The notes under the pieces were generated by a model that did not search any database, was not told where the DNA came from, and worked only from the letters and a program-made list of their open reading frames with translations. Both the position numbers and the translations under genes were made by a program. A stretch of 64,000 nucleotides of DNA from the NCBI RefSeq assembly GCF_031624395.1, contig NZ_JAMQON010000001.1, forward strand, positions 806,001 to 870,000, read 5' to 3'. Below, piece by piece: positions 53,116 to 62,859 of the stretch (position 1 is its first letter; each line of letters begins with the position of its first letter). The stretch comes from Halomicroarcula saliterrae. Lineage in GTDB: Archaea > Halobacteriota > Halobacteria > Halobacteriales > Haloarculaceae.

Positions 53116-56100
53116 CTGACGGAAATGGAGATCTGCCGGCGTGGCTCCCGACGATAGAGGAGGACGTTGACCCGAAGGACCAGCAAAAGAAGATTATCAG
53201 GTCGGGGGAGTACCCGATGCGGGTGTTGGCGGGTGCGGGGACCGGGAAGACGTTCACGATGGTCCGGAAGATCGAGCACCTCATCGACGAGGAAGGCGTG
53301 TCTCCGGACCGGATTCTCGCGTTGACGTTCACGAACAACGCGGCCGATTCGATGCAGGAAAAACTGCAGGAAAAACTCGGGACCGCCGGGTACGACATTG
53401 ACGCGTACACGTACCACTCGATCTGTAACGCGATCTTGCAGGACTACGCGTACACGGCCGGGATCGACCCGGATTTCGACGTGGCAACGGACGCCGAGAA
53501 GTACGCCGTGGCACTGGAGGTGCTCGACGAAATCGAGTACCGGGCGGTCAAGCCGAACGTCTACGGCCCGAACTCACACGGCAGTGGTGCAGCTGACGCA
53601 CTCACCGGCTTCATCAGCTCGATGAAACGCAGCGGTATCGACCCGGACGCTATCGACGCGTACCTCGGCTCGGCTGAGCGATTGTACGAACTCGCAGACA
53701 TTCCGGAAACCATCGAAGACGCCGCGAGCGACAACCTCGGCGGGCGGTCCGTCTCTACCGTACTCGATGGTCTGCCGGCAGTCAGGGAAGCACTGGTTGA
53801 GGCACGCGAAGCTATCGGCGACGATGGCGTTGAAGCTAGCATATCGGTTTTCCTCGACGGCGCCATCGCAGTGTGTGACTCGCTCATCGCGGCGTCCGAA
53901 GCCGCCGAGTCTGGCGACCGTGACCTGCCGGAGAACGCGCACAAGATTCCGAAGTACCTGTTCGGCGGGTACGCCAGTGGCGCGCCGAAAGGCATCCCGG
54001 AGGTCGGCCTGGAACTCCCCGAGTACCTCGCTGACTTTCTGGATGATTGCCTGCACGCCCGCGACCTTGTCGCCGGGTACGACGCGTACGAACAAGAATT
54101 AGCCGAGCGTGGACTCCTCGATTACGACGACCTCGTCGTCGAGACGGTCAAACTCTTACAAACTGACGCGGTCGACGATATCGCGGGCCGGTGGGACTAC
54201 GTGTTCTGCGACGAGTTCCAGGACACCGACCGGTTACAGTTCGACCTCGTCACGTCCCTCGTCAGCAACGAGAACCTGTTCGTCGTCGGCGACGACGACC
54301 AGGCGATCTACGAGTGGCGCGGCGCGAACGTCGCCAACATCACTGACGAACTCGACGATGAGTTCGGCGACGCGCTTGCGGACGAACCCCTCGAACAGAA
54401 CTTCCGGTCCCGACAACCGATTCTCGACCTCGCCAACGCCGCACTTGGGGAACTCGACGACCGGAAAAGCGACAAGACGCTCACCCGCGTCGACGAGCCG
54501 GACTACGACGGCGACAGCGTCGTCACGGTCGAAGAGGCCGATGACGAATCCGACCGGGCCGACCAGCTCGTCACCGTCGTCCAGAATATGCTGTCAGGAG
54601 CTGCCGGCGAAATCAACCGGGCGTACGACCCCGGCGATATCGCGTTACTCGTTCGGAAGAATAAGCACGCCGAGCCACTTGTCGACCGGTTCGAGGACCT
54701 CGGGATTCCGTACGAAGTAGCCGGCGACTTAGCGACGGATTCAGTCGGTGTCGGCACGGTCATCGCGTACCTCAAAGCACTCGCCCGACCAGAGGACGAC
54801 GAAGTCAGTTGGAACCGCGTGTTGACGATGCGGTACCGCCTCGCTGACGCGGACCTCCGGCACCTCAACACGCGAGACGATGCTCTCGTCACAGCCCTGC
54901 TTGAGGCACCGCTGTCGGAGTTCGAGGAACCGGACCGCGTCGAAACCGCGAGAACCCACGTGTCGCATCTACTGGAGCTTCGGGACAGCGCATCACTTGC
55001 GCGCCTTTACCGCGAACTGACGGACCTGACCGACATCGAGTGGTATCTCAGCGAACAGGACCGTCGGAGTCTTGACCAGTTAGAGGACGTCATCGAACAG
55101 TTCGGTGACGACGCGGTCCAGCCGTCGCTCACCGGGGAGTTCGTCGAGACGCTTCGGCACCACGACGAGGTCTTCGCCGAGAACGGCGGGACGCCGACAG
55201 ACCAGCCGGAGTTAGCTGACGACGCGGTCAACGTCATGACGATCCACAAGAGCAAGGGACTGGACTTCCCGGTCGTCCTGATGCCGCGACTCACGGCCGA
55301 CGAGTGGGGGCCACGTGGCCGCTCGTACGACGCGCTGGAAGCCTCACTGACCGACGGCCCTGAAGCGGCGTTCGCAGAGGACTTGGTCGCCAACGACGCC
55401 CGGGAAACGCGGCGTGTCCTCCACGTCGGCCTGACACGCGCCGAGGACGTACTCGTCCTGCACGGATCGAGCGAAGACGATGACGCGAGTGACGATGAAA
55501 TGGAGGACTTCCTCCGGGAAACACTCACACCGGGACTGCCGTGGGAACCGGACGCCGACCATCTCCCTATCTGGCGGGACATCCAGCACTGTCTCCCGCC
55601 GGAAGCCGCCGACTGGACAGACTCACTTGCTGCGACCGTCATCGGTGACCTCGGTGGAACGGTGACGCACAACGGCGATGCTATTAACACCGAAACAGCC
55701 CGGGAGGAAGTCCTCACACTCGGCACCGACCTGGCAGCAGGAGCCGTGGAACGCACTGCACCGTCTCGACTCACGCTTGAGTCGCTTACCAGCGCGCCCG
55801 ACGTTGCTCCAGAAATCCAGCACAGCTATACGTCGCTCAAATCGTTCGAAGACTGCCCGCGGCAACACTACCTAGACTACGTTGTCAACGCGTTCCGTGA
55901 TTACACTCCGAACGACGAGGAATGGACCGAGACAGACACCGGCCCGTCACAGCAAACCGTCGGGATACTGTTCCACGACACGGCCGAAATCGCGGCCGAC
56001 GAGAACGCGTCGTCACCAGCCGAATGGTACGAGATCTGTGAGCGACTCGCTAATCAAAAGCGGGCCCACGACGCACTCCCCGACGCGAAGGCGTGTATCG

Positions 56101-56549
56101 ATCGGTACTTCGAACTCGAACTCAGCGAGTGGGACGTCGTCGACGCGGAACGCGAGTTCGCCATGGAGATCGACGGTGAGGAAATAGTCGGGTACATCGA
56201 CGCCGTCTACCGCACCCCCGCCGACGAACTCGTCGTTATCGACTACAAAGCCACGCAACGCGAACGAGACATCGAAGCCAATCGGCAGTTACCACTCTAC
56301 CTGCTCGCGTGCCGCGACCTGTACGACGAGCCAATCCATAGCGCCGGGTACGCGTACGTCGGTCCGCTCGGTCCGAAAACCGAGACAAAGATCTTCTCTG
56401 AGAGTGATTTACAGGACGTCAAGGAGGAAATTGAGAAGTTGCTCTCAACGATTAGTAACCTCACATACGACGAGTTCGTCGCTGACGCGCACTGCCAGTG
56501 GTGTACTCACAACGAGCTACCGTGTGCAGCGCCCCTCCCGACAGAATGA
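53112..56549 (+). CDS. UvrD/AddA-like helicase-nuclease
   Basis: An 1145-residue protein. The SF1A helicase core: Walker A LAGAGTGKT (40-47), LALTFTNNAADSMQEKL, VFCDEFQDTDRLQFDLV (motif II), VVGDDDQAIYEWRGAN (III), QNFRSRQPIL (IV), MTIHKSKGLDFPVVLMP (V) and VLHVGLTRAEDVLVLHG (VI). The C-terminal 200 residues hold a PD-(D/E)XK nuclease (FEDCPRQHYLDY, VVIDYKATQRERD, CQWCTHNELPC with Fe-S cysteines). This is the AddA/RecB organisation. The three genes together resemble an archaeal AddAB-like DNA-end resection or restriction machine. Confidence 0.9.
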   Translation: MTDGNGDLPAWLPTIEEDVDPKDQQKKIIRSGEYPMRVLAGAGTGKTFTMVRKIEHLIDEEGVSPDRILALTFTNNAADSMQEKLQEKLGTAGYDIDAYTYHSICNAILQDYAYTAGIDPDFDVATDAEKYAVALEVLDEIEYRAVKPNVYGPNSHGSGAADALTGFISSMKRSGIDPDAIDAYLGSAERLYELADIPETIEDAASDNLGGRSVSTVLDGLPAVREALVEAREAIGDDGVEASISVFLDGAIAVCDSLIAASEAAESGDRDLPENAHKIPKYLFGGYASGAPKGIPEVGLELPEYLADFLDDCLHARDLVAGYDAYEQELAERGLLDYDDLVVETVKLLQTDAVDDIAGRWDYVFCDEFQDTDRLQFDLVTSLVSNENLFVVGDDDQAIYEWRGANVANITDELDDEFGDALADEPLEQNFRSRQPILDLANAALGELDDRKSDKTLTRVDEPDYDGDSVVTVEEADDESDRADQLVTVVQNMLSGAAGEINRAYDPGDIALLVRKNKHAEPLVDRFEDLGIPYEVAGDLATDSVGVGTVIAYLKALARPEDDEVSWNRVLTMRYRLADADLRHLNTRDDALVTALLEAPLSEFEEPDRVETARTHVSHLLELRDSASLARLYRELTDLTDIEWYLSEQDRRSLDQLEDVIEQFGDDAVQPSLTGEFVETLRHHDEVFAENGGTPTDQPELADDAVNVMTIHKSKGLDFPVVLMPRLTADEWGPRGRSYDALEASLTDGPEAAFAEDLVANDARETRRVLHVGLTRAEDVLVLHGSSEDDDASDDEMEDFLRETLTPGLPWEPDADHLPIWRDIQHCLPPEAADWTDSLAATVIGDLGGTVTHNGDAINTETAREEVLTLGTDLAAGAVERTAPSRLTLESLTSAPDVAPEIQHSYTSLKSFEDCPRQHYLDYVVNAFRDYTPNDEEWTETDTGPSQQTVGILFHDTAEIAADENASSPAEWYEICERLANQKRAHDALPDAKACIDRYFELELSEWDVVDAEREFAMEIDGEEIVGYIDAVYRTPADELVVIDYKATQRERDIEANRQLPLYLLACRDLYDEPIHSAGYAYVGPLGPKTETKIFSESDLQDVKEEIEKLLSTISNLTYDEFVADAHCQWCTHNELPCAAPLPTE

Positions 56550-56591
56550 GCAGAGCTAACACTCTTATTATTGGATTTAGAAGAGGCTGGT

Positions 56592-57053
56592 ATGTTTGAA
56601 TCGTCTACTTCCCCGATAACGGTTTTCGAGATTGCTCCGAACGGGAATGGGGGAGATATATTCTGGATTTACGATATAGAGAACCCGGATGAATTTTTCG
56701 CAGGGTGTGAGACAGTAGATGACGCATCAGAACGGTTGATAGAGGCTGATAGAAGCCCTGATGAGCAGATCGAGACATGCGGCTATACCCTCGTTTTGGA
56801 TCACCCTGAGGATCCATCGTCGACCGGTTCACTCACGATTCCAGAGGGGCCGCTCGTTTTTGAGACTGTCAAAAACAATGGTCAACATGAGCGGTACGAG
56901 TTCTACAGAATCGAAGATCCTGAGGATACGTTCGGAGATTCCTATGGAGACACGCAGAGAATGTTTGACTCGATTATGGACGCAGGTATCGAACCAATGT
57001 TAGAGTATGATAACGTTTCACTAACATTCCAGCGGCCATACGGGGCGTTGTAA
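56592..57053 (+). CDS. Hypothetical protein
   Basis: A 153-residue acidic protein of unknown family, starting at the ATG 22 nt after a TATA-like TCTTATTATTGG. It contains FWIYDIENPDEFFAGCETVDDA and a strand-rich remainder, and is AT-richer than its neighbours. It is separated by about 40 nt from the AddA-like gene on the same strand and probably has its own promoter. It converges with the PIN-like gene. Confidence 0.55.
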   Translation: MFESSTSPITVFEIAPNGNGGDIFWIYDIENPDEFFAGCETVDDASERLIEADRSPDEQIETCGYTLVLDHPEDPSSTGSLTIPEGPLVFETVKNNGQHERYEFYRIEDPEDTFGDSYGDTQRMFDSIMDAGIEPMLEYDNVSLTFQRPYGAL

Positions 57054-57077
57054 TTGGCTGTCCCCTAACCAAGTTTA

Positions 57078-58130
57078 CTAACGCAGAGCGTGAGCCTGGA
57101 CAATTGGCTGGTCCCGTTCGAGAATAGCAGCCAACTTCTCACTTCGCGTGTCGATATCGATCTCCTCGTCTTTCCAGTTGCGTTCGCTCTTGCCCTCCCA
57201 CACGCCGTAAAGCGTTGCCCGTGGAAGAACCAGGACACCGAATAGCACGGCGAGTTCGTACAGCAGCGTCGCAATCTCTTCCCATGTCCCGGTCACGCGC
57301 CGTGGGAAATCGATACTGAACTCCACGTGGACGGCCGGAACCTTCCGCACACGGGCTTTGTCGACGAACCCGTAGTCGTTCGAGAAGAGAATTACACCAG
57401 TTGGTTTGTCAGCGTAGTACTCGGCGCAGCCGTCGATAATGTTGGTGTCGCCGGTCCCGGTGGGGATGATGTCGTGTGGCCGGGTTTCTCGTAACCGGCG
57501 GTATTCCCGCAGTCCGAGGCGTGTCTCGCGGTTGTCTTCGGTTGGTTGTCCGGCGAGGCGCTCGTACTCGGAGCCAAACGCATCAGCCAGTGCAGAAGCC
57601 GGCATCGCGTTCTTGCCGTACCGGTAGCTGATACTCAACTCCTTGTCGACGCCTTCGAGCAGTGCGTACCCGTTGACTGGCGCTCGCCCACCTGATTTGG
57701 TGTGTAACACCGGGTCAATGCCGAGGACATCGTGCATCCGCCACGGCAGGAGATTCGTGTCGAAGCCAGCATACCGCGGCGGGTGGCCTTCCTGCAGGTC
57801 CTGGTACCCGTACCGAGTGATGAATTTGTCCAGTTCCTCCCGGTTTTGAATGTCGACGAGCCCGCTGGCAGTGACGGCTTTGACGTACGCCGCTTCGTTC
57901 GGGAGTTCCTTCCGAATTGTCGGGCCGTGTTCCCGTTCGATCTCGTCGAGTGCGTCTTCGTACGTCACTGCACCGGTGGTCATACTGACGGTGCTGTCCG
58001 TCGCGTTGCCGAGGTCGACACGAAACAGCTCGCCGATTTCGTCCGCCGGGTGAACGACCGAGAACGACTCCTCACCGAGTTCGTACAGCCCGTTTAACAG
58101 GAGCATCAAGTCCTCGTGTGCGAGTTCCAT
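57078..58130 (-). CDS. PIN-like nuclease, last gene of the VWA-HEAT-CARF operon
   Basis: A 350-residue protein. The PIN-like pattern is PRYAGFDTNLLPWRM (Asp 124), TGTGDTNIIDGCAEYYADK (Asp 228, 233) and VILFSNDYGFVDKARV (Asp 252), all acidic residues that could bind metal. The N-terminal 100 residues are a separate helical domain and the C-terminus (about 290-350) is another alpha/beta region. PIN proteins are ribonucleases. Its start shares one base with the CARF-like stop. A nuclease partner of the CARF-like sensor is inferred. Confidence 0.75.
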   Translation of the reverse strand: MELAHEDLMLLLNGLYELGEESFSVVHPADEIGELFRVDLGNATDSTVSMTTGAVTYEDALDEIEREHGPTIRKELPNEAAYVKAVTASGLVDIQNREELDKFITRYGYQDLQEGHPPRYAGFDTNLLPWRMHDVLGIDPVLHTKSGGRAPVNGYALLEGVDKELSISYRYGKNAMPASALADAFGSEYERLAGQPTEDNRETRLGLREYRRLRETRPHDIIPTGTGDTNIIDGCAEYYADKPTGVILFSNDYGFVDKARVRKVPAVHVEFSIDFPRRVTGTWEEIATLLYELAVLFGVLVLPRATLYGVWEGKSERNWKDEEIDIDTRSEKLAAILERDQPIVQAHALR

Positions 58131-58621
58131 CAGAGGATCTCCGTGAAGTCGTACAATTTCGCTGCTGTGCGTGGGATCTCGGGGTAGATGCGGCTGAAAT
58201 AATCACTCGATTCTAAGTAGAAGTAGAAAATGTGATTGGCATCGTACGTCATCCCGGCGTTGAACGCGATGACGGACATGAACTTCCGGCCGGGCGTAAC
58301 GTCGACGGCGACGTTCGCAGCTGCGTCGCGTGCCTCGGCGATTGCCTCTCTGAAGTGAGTCGCAATTCCCTGGAAGTCTGTCTCGTGATCGATGTGCCCT
58401 GTCTTGATCGTGGGGCTCTCGACGCCGTACTGCTCCATCAGCGTCCTTGTGAGGACTTTCGTATCGGATAGCGCATCGCCGAGCCCGGGGTTGTCGAGGA
58501 AATACACAGTGTCGGGGACGAACGCGGTGTCCAGTCCGTCCCCGGCACACGCCGCCGCGATCGGATTCACCATCGCCTCGACAGTCGTACTCCCCGAACT
58601 CACCCACACATTATTCATCAT
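58130..58621 (-). CDS. CARF-like nucleotide sensor domain protein
   Basis: A 163-residue Rossmann-like protein. The first strand WVSSGSTTVEAMVNP with a loop, then the signature AVDVTPGRKFMSVIAFNAGM (D-x-T-x-G-x-K, 107-113) is the hallmark of CARF domains (Csm6/Csx1 family), which bind cyclic oligoadenylates. No HEPN effector is fused; the PIN gene follows directly. No Cas10 or other synthase is seen nearby, so the ligand is unknown. Met 1 or Met 2 may be the start. Confidence 0.7.
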   Translation of the reverse strand: MMNNVWVSSGSTTVEAMVNPIAAACAGDGLDTAFVPDTVYFLDNPGLGDALSDTKVLTRTLMEQYGVESPTIKTGHIDHETDFQGIATHFREAIAEARDAAANVAVDVTPGRKFMSVIAFNAGMTYDANHIFYFYLESSDYFSRIYPEIPRTAAKLYDFTEIL

Positions 58622-58663
58622 AACTATGACTCTAGCAGACCATGATAAGCGTTCACCCGCATA

Positions 58664-60451
58664 CTACCCCTCCAGACGCGAGAGCGCCCACGATGCCCGG
58701 GCCCGCACGTCTTTGTCAACATCCTCCTGCAGGCACTTCTGAAGTGCATCTTCGCTGTCCGCGGCGCAGAGATATCCGAGCGCCCAACAGGCGTTCTCCC
58801 GGACGGTCGACTCGTCGTCGGTCAACAATTCGACGAACGTTGGCGTCACGTGCTCGACCGAGGCCGGGAAGTCCTCGGCCACGCGAGCGAGTGTCCCACT
58901 GGCGTTCGTTCGCGTGTACGCATCGTCAACTGTGAGGAGGTCAGCAATGTCGTCAACGAACGGCTCGACAACGTCGGTGTGAATCGCCGAGACCTCGAAG
59001 AGCAACGCGACCCCGTTGTTTCGGAGCCGGGGGTTCTCCACAGTCAGTAGTTGTGCGACGTCATCAACGATATCGACTGCGAGGCCTGGTTCCGTCTCGA
59101 CAGCACTGCCAAGCGCGGCTGTCGCGTATAATCGAACATCGTCTGATTGTGACGCATCCAGGACGACCGTCCCGAGCGGCTCTGCGACCGGCGCAACGGC
59201 CCCGGGGTACTCACTCGCAACATCGGTGAGTGCGGCCACAGCATCGTGAGTCCCGTCAGCATCGTCTTCGATGACAGTCGCTAACCCCGGAACGGCATCG
59301 ACCGCCTCGCTCGGGTCGGCAGTCGCAATGTGGGCGATACACGCGGCTGCTTCACGACGAGCGGCCACGCGGTTCGAATCAAGATACGGTGTGATTTCGC
59401 CCGTCGCCGGCGCGATTGCATCCGGGTTCTGTTCACCAATCGAACTGAGTATCGCTAAGGTATCGTCCGGCGAGATCAGATCGGCGTCGCACAGTAGTGA
59501 CCGGAGAATCGGAATGGCCGGTGTACAGTCTTCGGGACGTGCAACCGCGATCGGCCGGAGCGCCTGCAAAGCTTCCCGCTGCTGGAGAGGTGCCGTCTCT
59601 TCACGGTCTAAGAGCGACAAGACTGCAGAGATACGAACTGCGTTCGGGTTAGCCGCTGCCAACCGACGAAGCAGTACTGCTTCTTCAGTCAACGTCTCCG
59701 CTTGCGTCGTCAACCGCTGCGCTACCTCTGCGGGGATCTCGACAACAGATACCTGTCTGACAGCTTCAATACCGATGATAAATCGGTCCTCACCCGGTGC
59801 GAACGGCGTGCAGCGGACACCGGGCGCTTTCGAGGGGGCTTCGAGTCGCACGGCATCGACCGACATGTCCGATAAAAGTGCCGTGGACTCGCCGTTTGCG
59901 TCGCTGTACGTGAGTTCGAAGGCCTGAGCGTCCCGGTGCTCGGTGAGCCACGACGAGAGGTGCGACTCGTCGACAGGCGTGACGCCAGCAGCGGTCGACA
60001 GCCCTCCGTCAGTGACTGGTTCACGAGCCCATGGCAACGCCGGGTCGATATCACCATGCTCAACGGCTGGAACGAAATCCCACGCGTGGTAGTGCTCCCA
60101 CCCGTCAACGTCGCTCAGGTCGAGATCGTCGACGACAATGTAGTCGTCCGCGTTCGGGTGCAGGTCCGAGATGAGGGCGAGTCGTTCACGACGCAGCGGG
60201 AACTGTTCGTAGTACCCGTCGGGTTGTTTCGTACCGAGCCACTCGTCCCACGGGTCATCGTGGCGACCAACGATATCCACGACGCCAGGAATAGCGGCTT
60301 CCTCCGCGAGGTCTTGGTTCCCGATGGCGTACACCGCGTGGTCAGTCTCGTGCGCGAGGTGACGCACCCACTCAATCGGGACTGCCTCGTGACGCGGGTG
60401 CGGGTTCACGTCGACTGTCCAGTCCCGGTCGAACGCGAAGACCAGCGTCAC
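58664..60451 (-). CDS. HAD-like N-terminus with HEAT-repeat protein
   Basis: A 595-residue protein. The N-terminal FAFDRDWTVDVNPHPRHEAVP (Asp 8 and 10) resembles the nucleophile motif of HAD phosphatases, and DDYIVVDDLDLSDV may be a later motif. From about 270 to the end there are some eight helical HEAT-like repeats (ALQALRPIAVARPEDCTPAIP, ENPRLRNNGVALLFEVSAI, DEDALQKC...ARASWALSRLEG). HEAT solenoids bind proteins or nucleic acids. It shares 4 nt with the VWA gene, so the two are expressed together. Confidence 0.75.
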   Translation of the reverse strand: MTLVFAFDRDWTVDVNPHPRHEAVPIEWVRHLAHETDHAVYAIGNQDLAEEAAIPGVVDIVGRHDDPWDEWLGTKQPDGYYEQFPLRRERLALISDLHPNADDYIVVDDLDLSDVDGWEHYHAWDFVPAVEHGDIDPALPWAREPVTDGGLSTAAGVTPVDESHLSSWLTEHRDAQAFELTYSDANGESTALLSDMSVDAVRLEAPSKAPGVRCTPFAPGEDRFIIGIEAVRQVSVVEIPAEVAQRLTTQAETLTEEAVLLRRLAAANPNAVRISAVLSLLDREETAPLQQREALQALRPIAVARPEDCTPAIPILRSLLCDADLISPDDTLAILSSIGEQNPDAIAPATGEITPYLDSNRVAARREAAACIAHIATADPSEAVDAVPGLATVIEDDADGTHDAVAALTDVASEYPGAVAPVAEPLGTVVLDASQSDDVRLYATAALGSAVETEPGLAVDIVDDVAQLLTVENPRLRNNGVALLFEVSAIHTDVVEPFVDDIADLLTVDDAYTRTNASGTLARVAEDFPASVEHVTPTFVELLTDDESTVRENACWALGYLCAADSEDALQKCLQEDVDKDVRARASWALSRLEG

Positions 60452-62526
60452 TCCGACACCTCCGCCTCCCGTGCTGCCTCTGGCCGGCAGAGCATGTCGA
60501 GTAGGTCCAGTTCCTGTTGCAGCGAGTCGTCACCGACGGCGTCCATCTCAGCGGTGAGGTACCCACGAAGGCCGTCGAACCGCTCTCTGTACTCGTCAGG
60601 CACGACCAGCGGGACGGACTCGCGCTCGTGTTCGCCGCGCTTGTCGGGGAGCAGCCAGTCATCGACGCCCGTCGCGTTGTCAGCCCGGTCGTGAACGTCA
60701 CCGGCCCACGAGCGGAGTTCCCGGGCGTACCGAGCGAGCGCCACAGCCTTGCGGACGCCGTCGTGTCCGAATGACTCGCCGTCGGGCATCGAGACCGAGA
60801 CCCGCTCGGTCTGTTCGGCTCCATCGCGTTCCATCCACGAGGCTTGCAGTTCGAGCGTCGCGTCCGACGCCGTCTTCGTGAGCCGGACGAGCACGACCCC
60901 TCCGCGAGCTTTCCCGTCCTGCTTAGCAGAGGGGAACAGCGTTCCGACGTGCATGAGCTGGTCACTCGCGCCGTCGGCTGATGGGGACCCGTGGACGGCT
61001 TCGACTTCGTACCCCGTCGCGTCCAGTTCCAGGTCGAGGTCGTAGACGAGCGGCGTCACCATGTAGTCGAACTCCTCGCCGAGTCGCTGTTCAAACTCGT
61101 CGGCGGAGTGGATGAAGTAGTGGTTCGCGCCGCGAATCCCCGACACCGTGTCGGCCAGTTCTGCGTTCGCGTCCAGCCCCATACCGATGAACGTCGTGTG
61201 GATACCGTCGACAGCGGCGTCAGCAAACCGTTCGGTTAATTCCGCCGCACCGGTTTCGCCGGTGTTTGGCATCATGTCGGTCATGAAGATGACGCGGCGC
61301 TCGATGCCGTGGCCAGTCGTCCCGTCGGCCAGCATGTCAACGGCGGCCTCGAACCCGTCTTCCATGTTCGTACTCCCGCCAGCCGCAATATCGCGGATGT
61401 GCTGTCGAATCGCGGGCATATCCGTCGCCCCGACATCGCGTAGCGGTTTCGCCACGTGCGCCCGATGATTATAGAGAACGACACCGAGGCGGTCCTCGAC
61501 ATGAAGTTGTTCAGTGAGCGCACACAGCGACTGCGTCGCCGCTTCGAGTTTCGTCTCGTTTCCGCTCTCGGCTTCACGCTGGCGACCTTGCTCGTCGTAG
61601 TAGTACTGGTCGAACGCGCTGGACATCGACCCGGACACATCCAGAACCGCAACGAGGTCGAGTCGCGGCCGTTCGAACTCCTCGACGGAGAGCGTCGAGT
61701 CCAGCCCGACGGAGAGGTACTGTTCGGTCTCGCCGGTGAACGGGTGGTCGCTGACAGCTGCCGCATATCGCGGCGCGAACAGCGAATCCGTCGCAGTCCG
61801 CCCTCCCGTCTCGAAATAGTAGTCGTAGAACAGTCCCTCGTCACTGATAGCTTCGGATTCCGGCGTGTACCCGTTCGATACGTTCTCCCGGAAGCTGGTG
61901 ATGTCCTTCGCACCGCCAGCGGCGAGGCCGACTGTCTCCGGACTCGCCATACTGTTCGCGGGCTCCATGCTCGCATCTGCCTGCATGTTTTCCAGGACTG
62001 GCTCCTCATCACGAGCTAAGTCGCGTTCAGCTACGTGCCGGTCACAGGACCGACACACATAGTCGGGTGTCTCGACCGGCTGGTCGTCTCGCATCGGGAG
62101 CCAGTCGTCAACAGTCGTGGAATCCTCGTTGACGGGCTTGAGCGATGACTTCTCATCGAGGATCCCGAACCGCTTGTCGAGACCAAGTTTCTCGGCTGCT
62201 TCGACGACTGCGGAGCCGGCAGCGTCGATGGCTTGCCCCGCTCGGAGGTGGTCACCACAGTGCGGGCATTCGCGTGCAACTGCTGGATCGGTGTCTACGG
62301 GGTCGGCACCGAGCAGCCCGGTAATCTCGTACGTCTCGCCGGTTTCGAGATGCCACAACGAGTCGCTGTCCGGGGTGGCGAGTATACTGAACTGGTTGCC
62401 TGCCTGGTCGGTGACGAGCAGCCGAAATACCGTCTCGCCGTCGCAGCCGAGTGGTCGTTTGGTGATGAACTCGACAGAGAGGTCGAGGCGTGCGCCGGGT
62501 CGTGCATCCGCGAATATCCCATCCAT
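60448..62526 (-). CDS. VWA-domain protein with N-terminal zinc-ribbon/OB-like region
   Basis: A 692-residue protein with the start at 62526 (MDGIFADARPG). The first 75 residues look like an OB-fold (TGETYEITGLLGADPV) and are followed by a zinc ribbon (CPHCGDHL, CRSCDRH). A von Willebrand factor A domain begins near 285 with the MIDAS DVSGSMS (296-302), and RRVIFMTDMMPNTGETG and GIHTTFIGMG follow. VWA proteins mediate metal-dependent assembly, often with AAA ATPases. An AAA ATPase gene lies divergent at 62.86 kb, a likely partner. Confidence 0.8.
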   Translation of the reverse strand: MDGIFADARPGARLDLSVEFITKRPLGCDGETVFRLLVTDQAGNQFSILATPDSDSLWHLETGETYEITGLLGADPVDTDPAVARECPHCGDHLRAGQAIDAAGSAVVEAAEKLGLDKRFGILDEKSSLKPVNEDSTTVDDWLPMRDDQPVETPDYVCRSCDRHVAERDLARDEEPVLENMQADASMEPANSMASPETVGLAAGGAKDITSFRENVSNGYTPESEAISDEGLFYDYYFETGGRTATDSLFAPRYAAAVSDHPFTGETEQYLSVGLDSTLSVEEFERPRLDLVAVLDVSGSMSSAFDQYYYDEQGRQREAESGNETKLEAATQSLCALTEQLHVEDRLGVVLYNHRAHVAKPLRDVGATDMPAIRQHIRDIAAGGSTNMEDGFEAAVDMLADGTTGHGIERRVIFMTDMMPNTGETGAAELTERFADAAVDGIHTTFIGMGLDANAELADTVSGIRGANHYFIHSADEFEQRLGEEFDYMVTPLVYDLDLELDATGYEVEAVHGSPSADGASDQLMHVGTLFPSAKQDGKARGGVVLVRLTKTASDATLELQASWMERDGAEQTERVSVSMPDGESFGHDGVRKAVALARYARELRSWAGDVHDRADNATGVDDWLLPDKRGEHERESVPLVVPDEYRERFDGLRGYLTAEMDAVGDDSLQQELDLLDMLCRPEAAREAEVSE

Positions 62527-62859
62527 AGTTTGTTGATAGCTGCCGCTCACCCGGGCAGCCAACGGGCCCCTAACCACGATACACGCGCCTCCCAAGCGCG
62601 CCAGCCAATTAGCACCAACGCAGTGGCGCTTTTGTCACACTTACACCCAACATTATGTCTCATGCCGAGATAAATGTTTCGACAGTATGCACTATAAAGT
62701 CGTATTTGAAGCATTAAACTACACTGTTATGATGTTTAATCCCGCAAGATCACTTTTCGAGCCGTTTAGAGTGGTTTCTGGTGGTAAATCAGCGTTGCAA
62801 CGCCGAGTAGACGGGCGTAACAATCATTGGGATGGCGCTCATGGACCAAGCAATAACCT
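62527..62859. other. Divergent intergenic region between the VWA operon and the ATPase gene
   Basis: About 330 nt without a real gene. It is AT-rich near 62650-62750 (TGCACTATAAAGTCG at 62687-62701 and GTTATGATGTTTAATCCC), with the probable promoters for both units. Part of the right side (GGTAAATCAGCGTTGC) has no recognisable motif. The short frame at 62687-62887 is not convincing. Confidence 0.5.
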
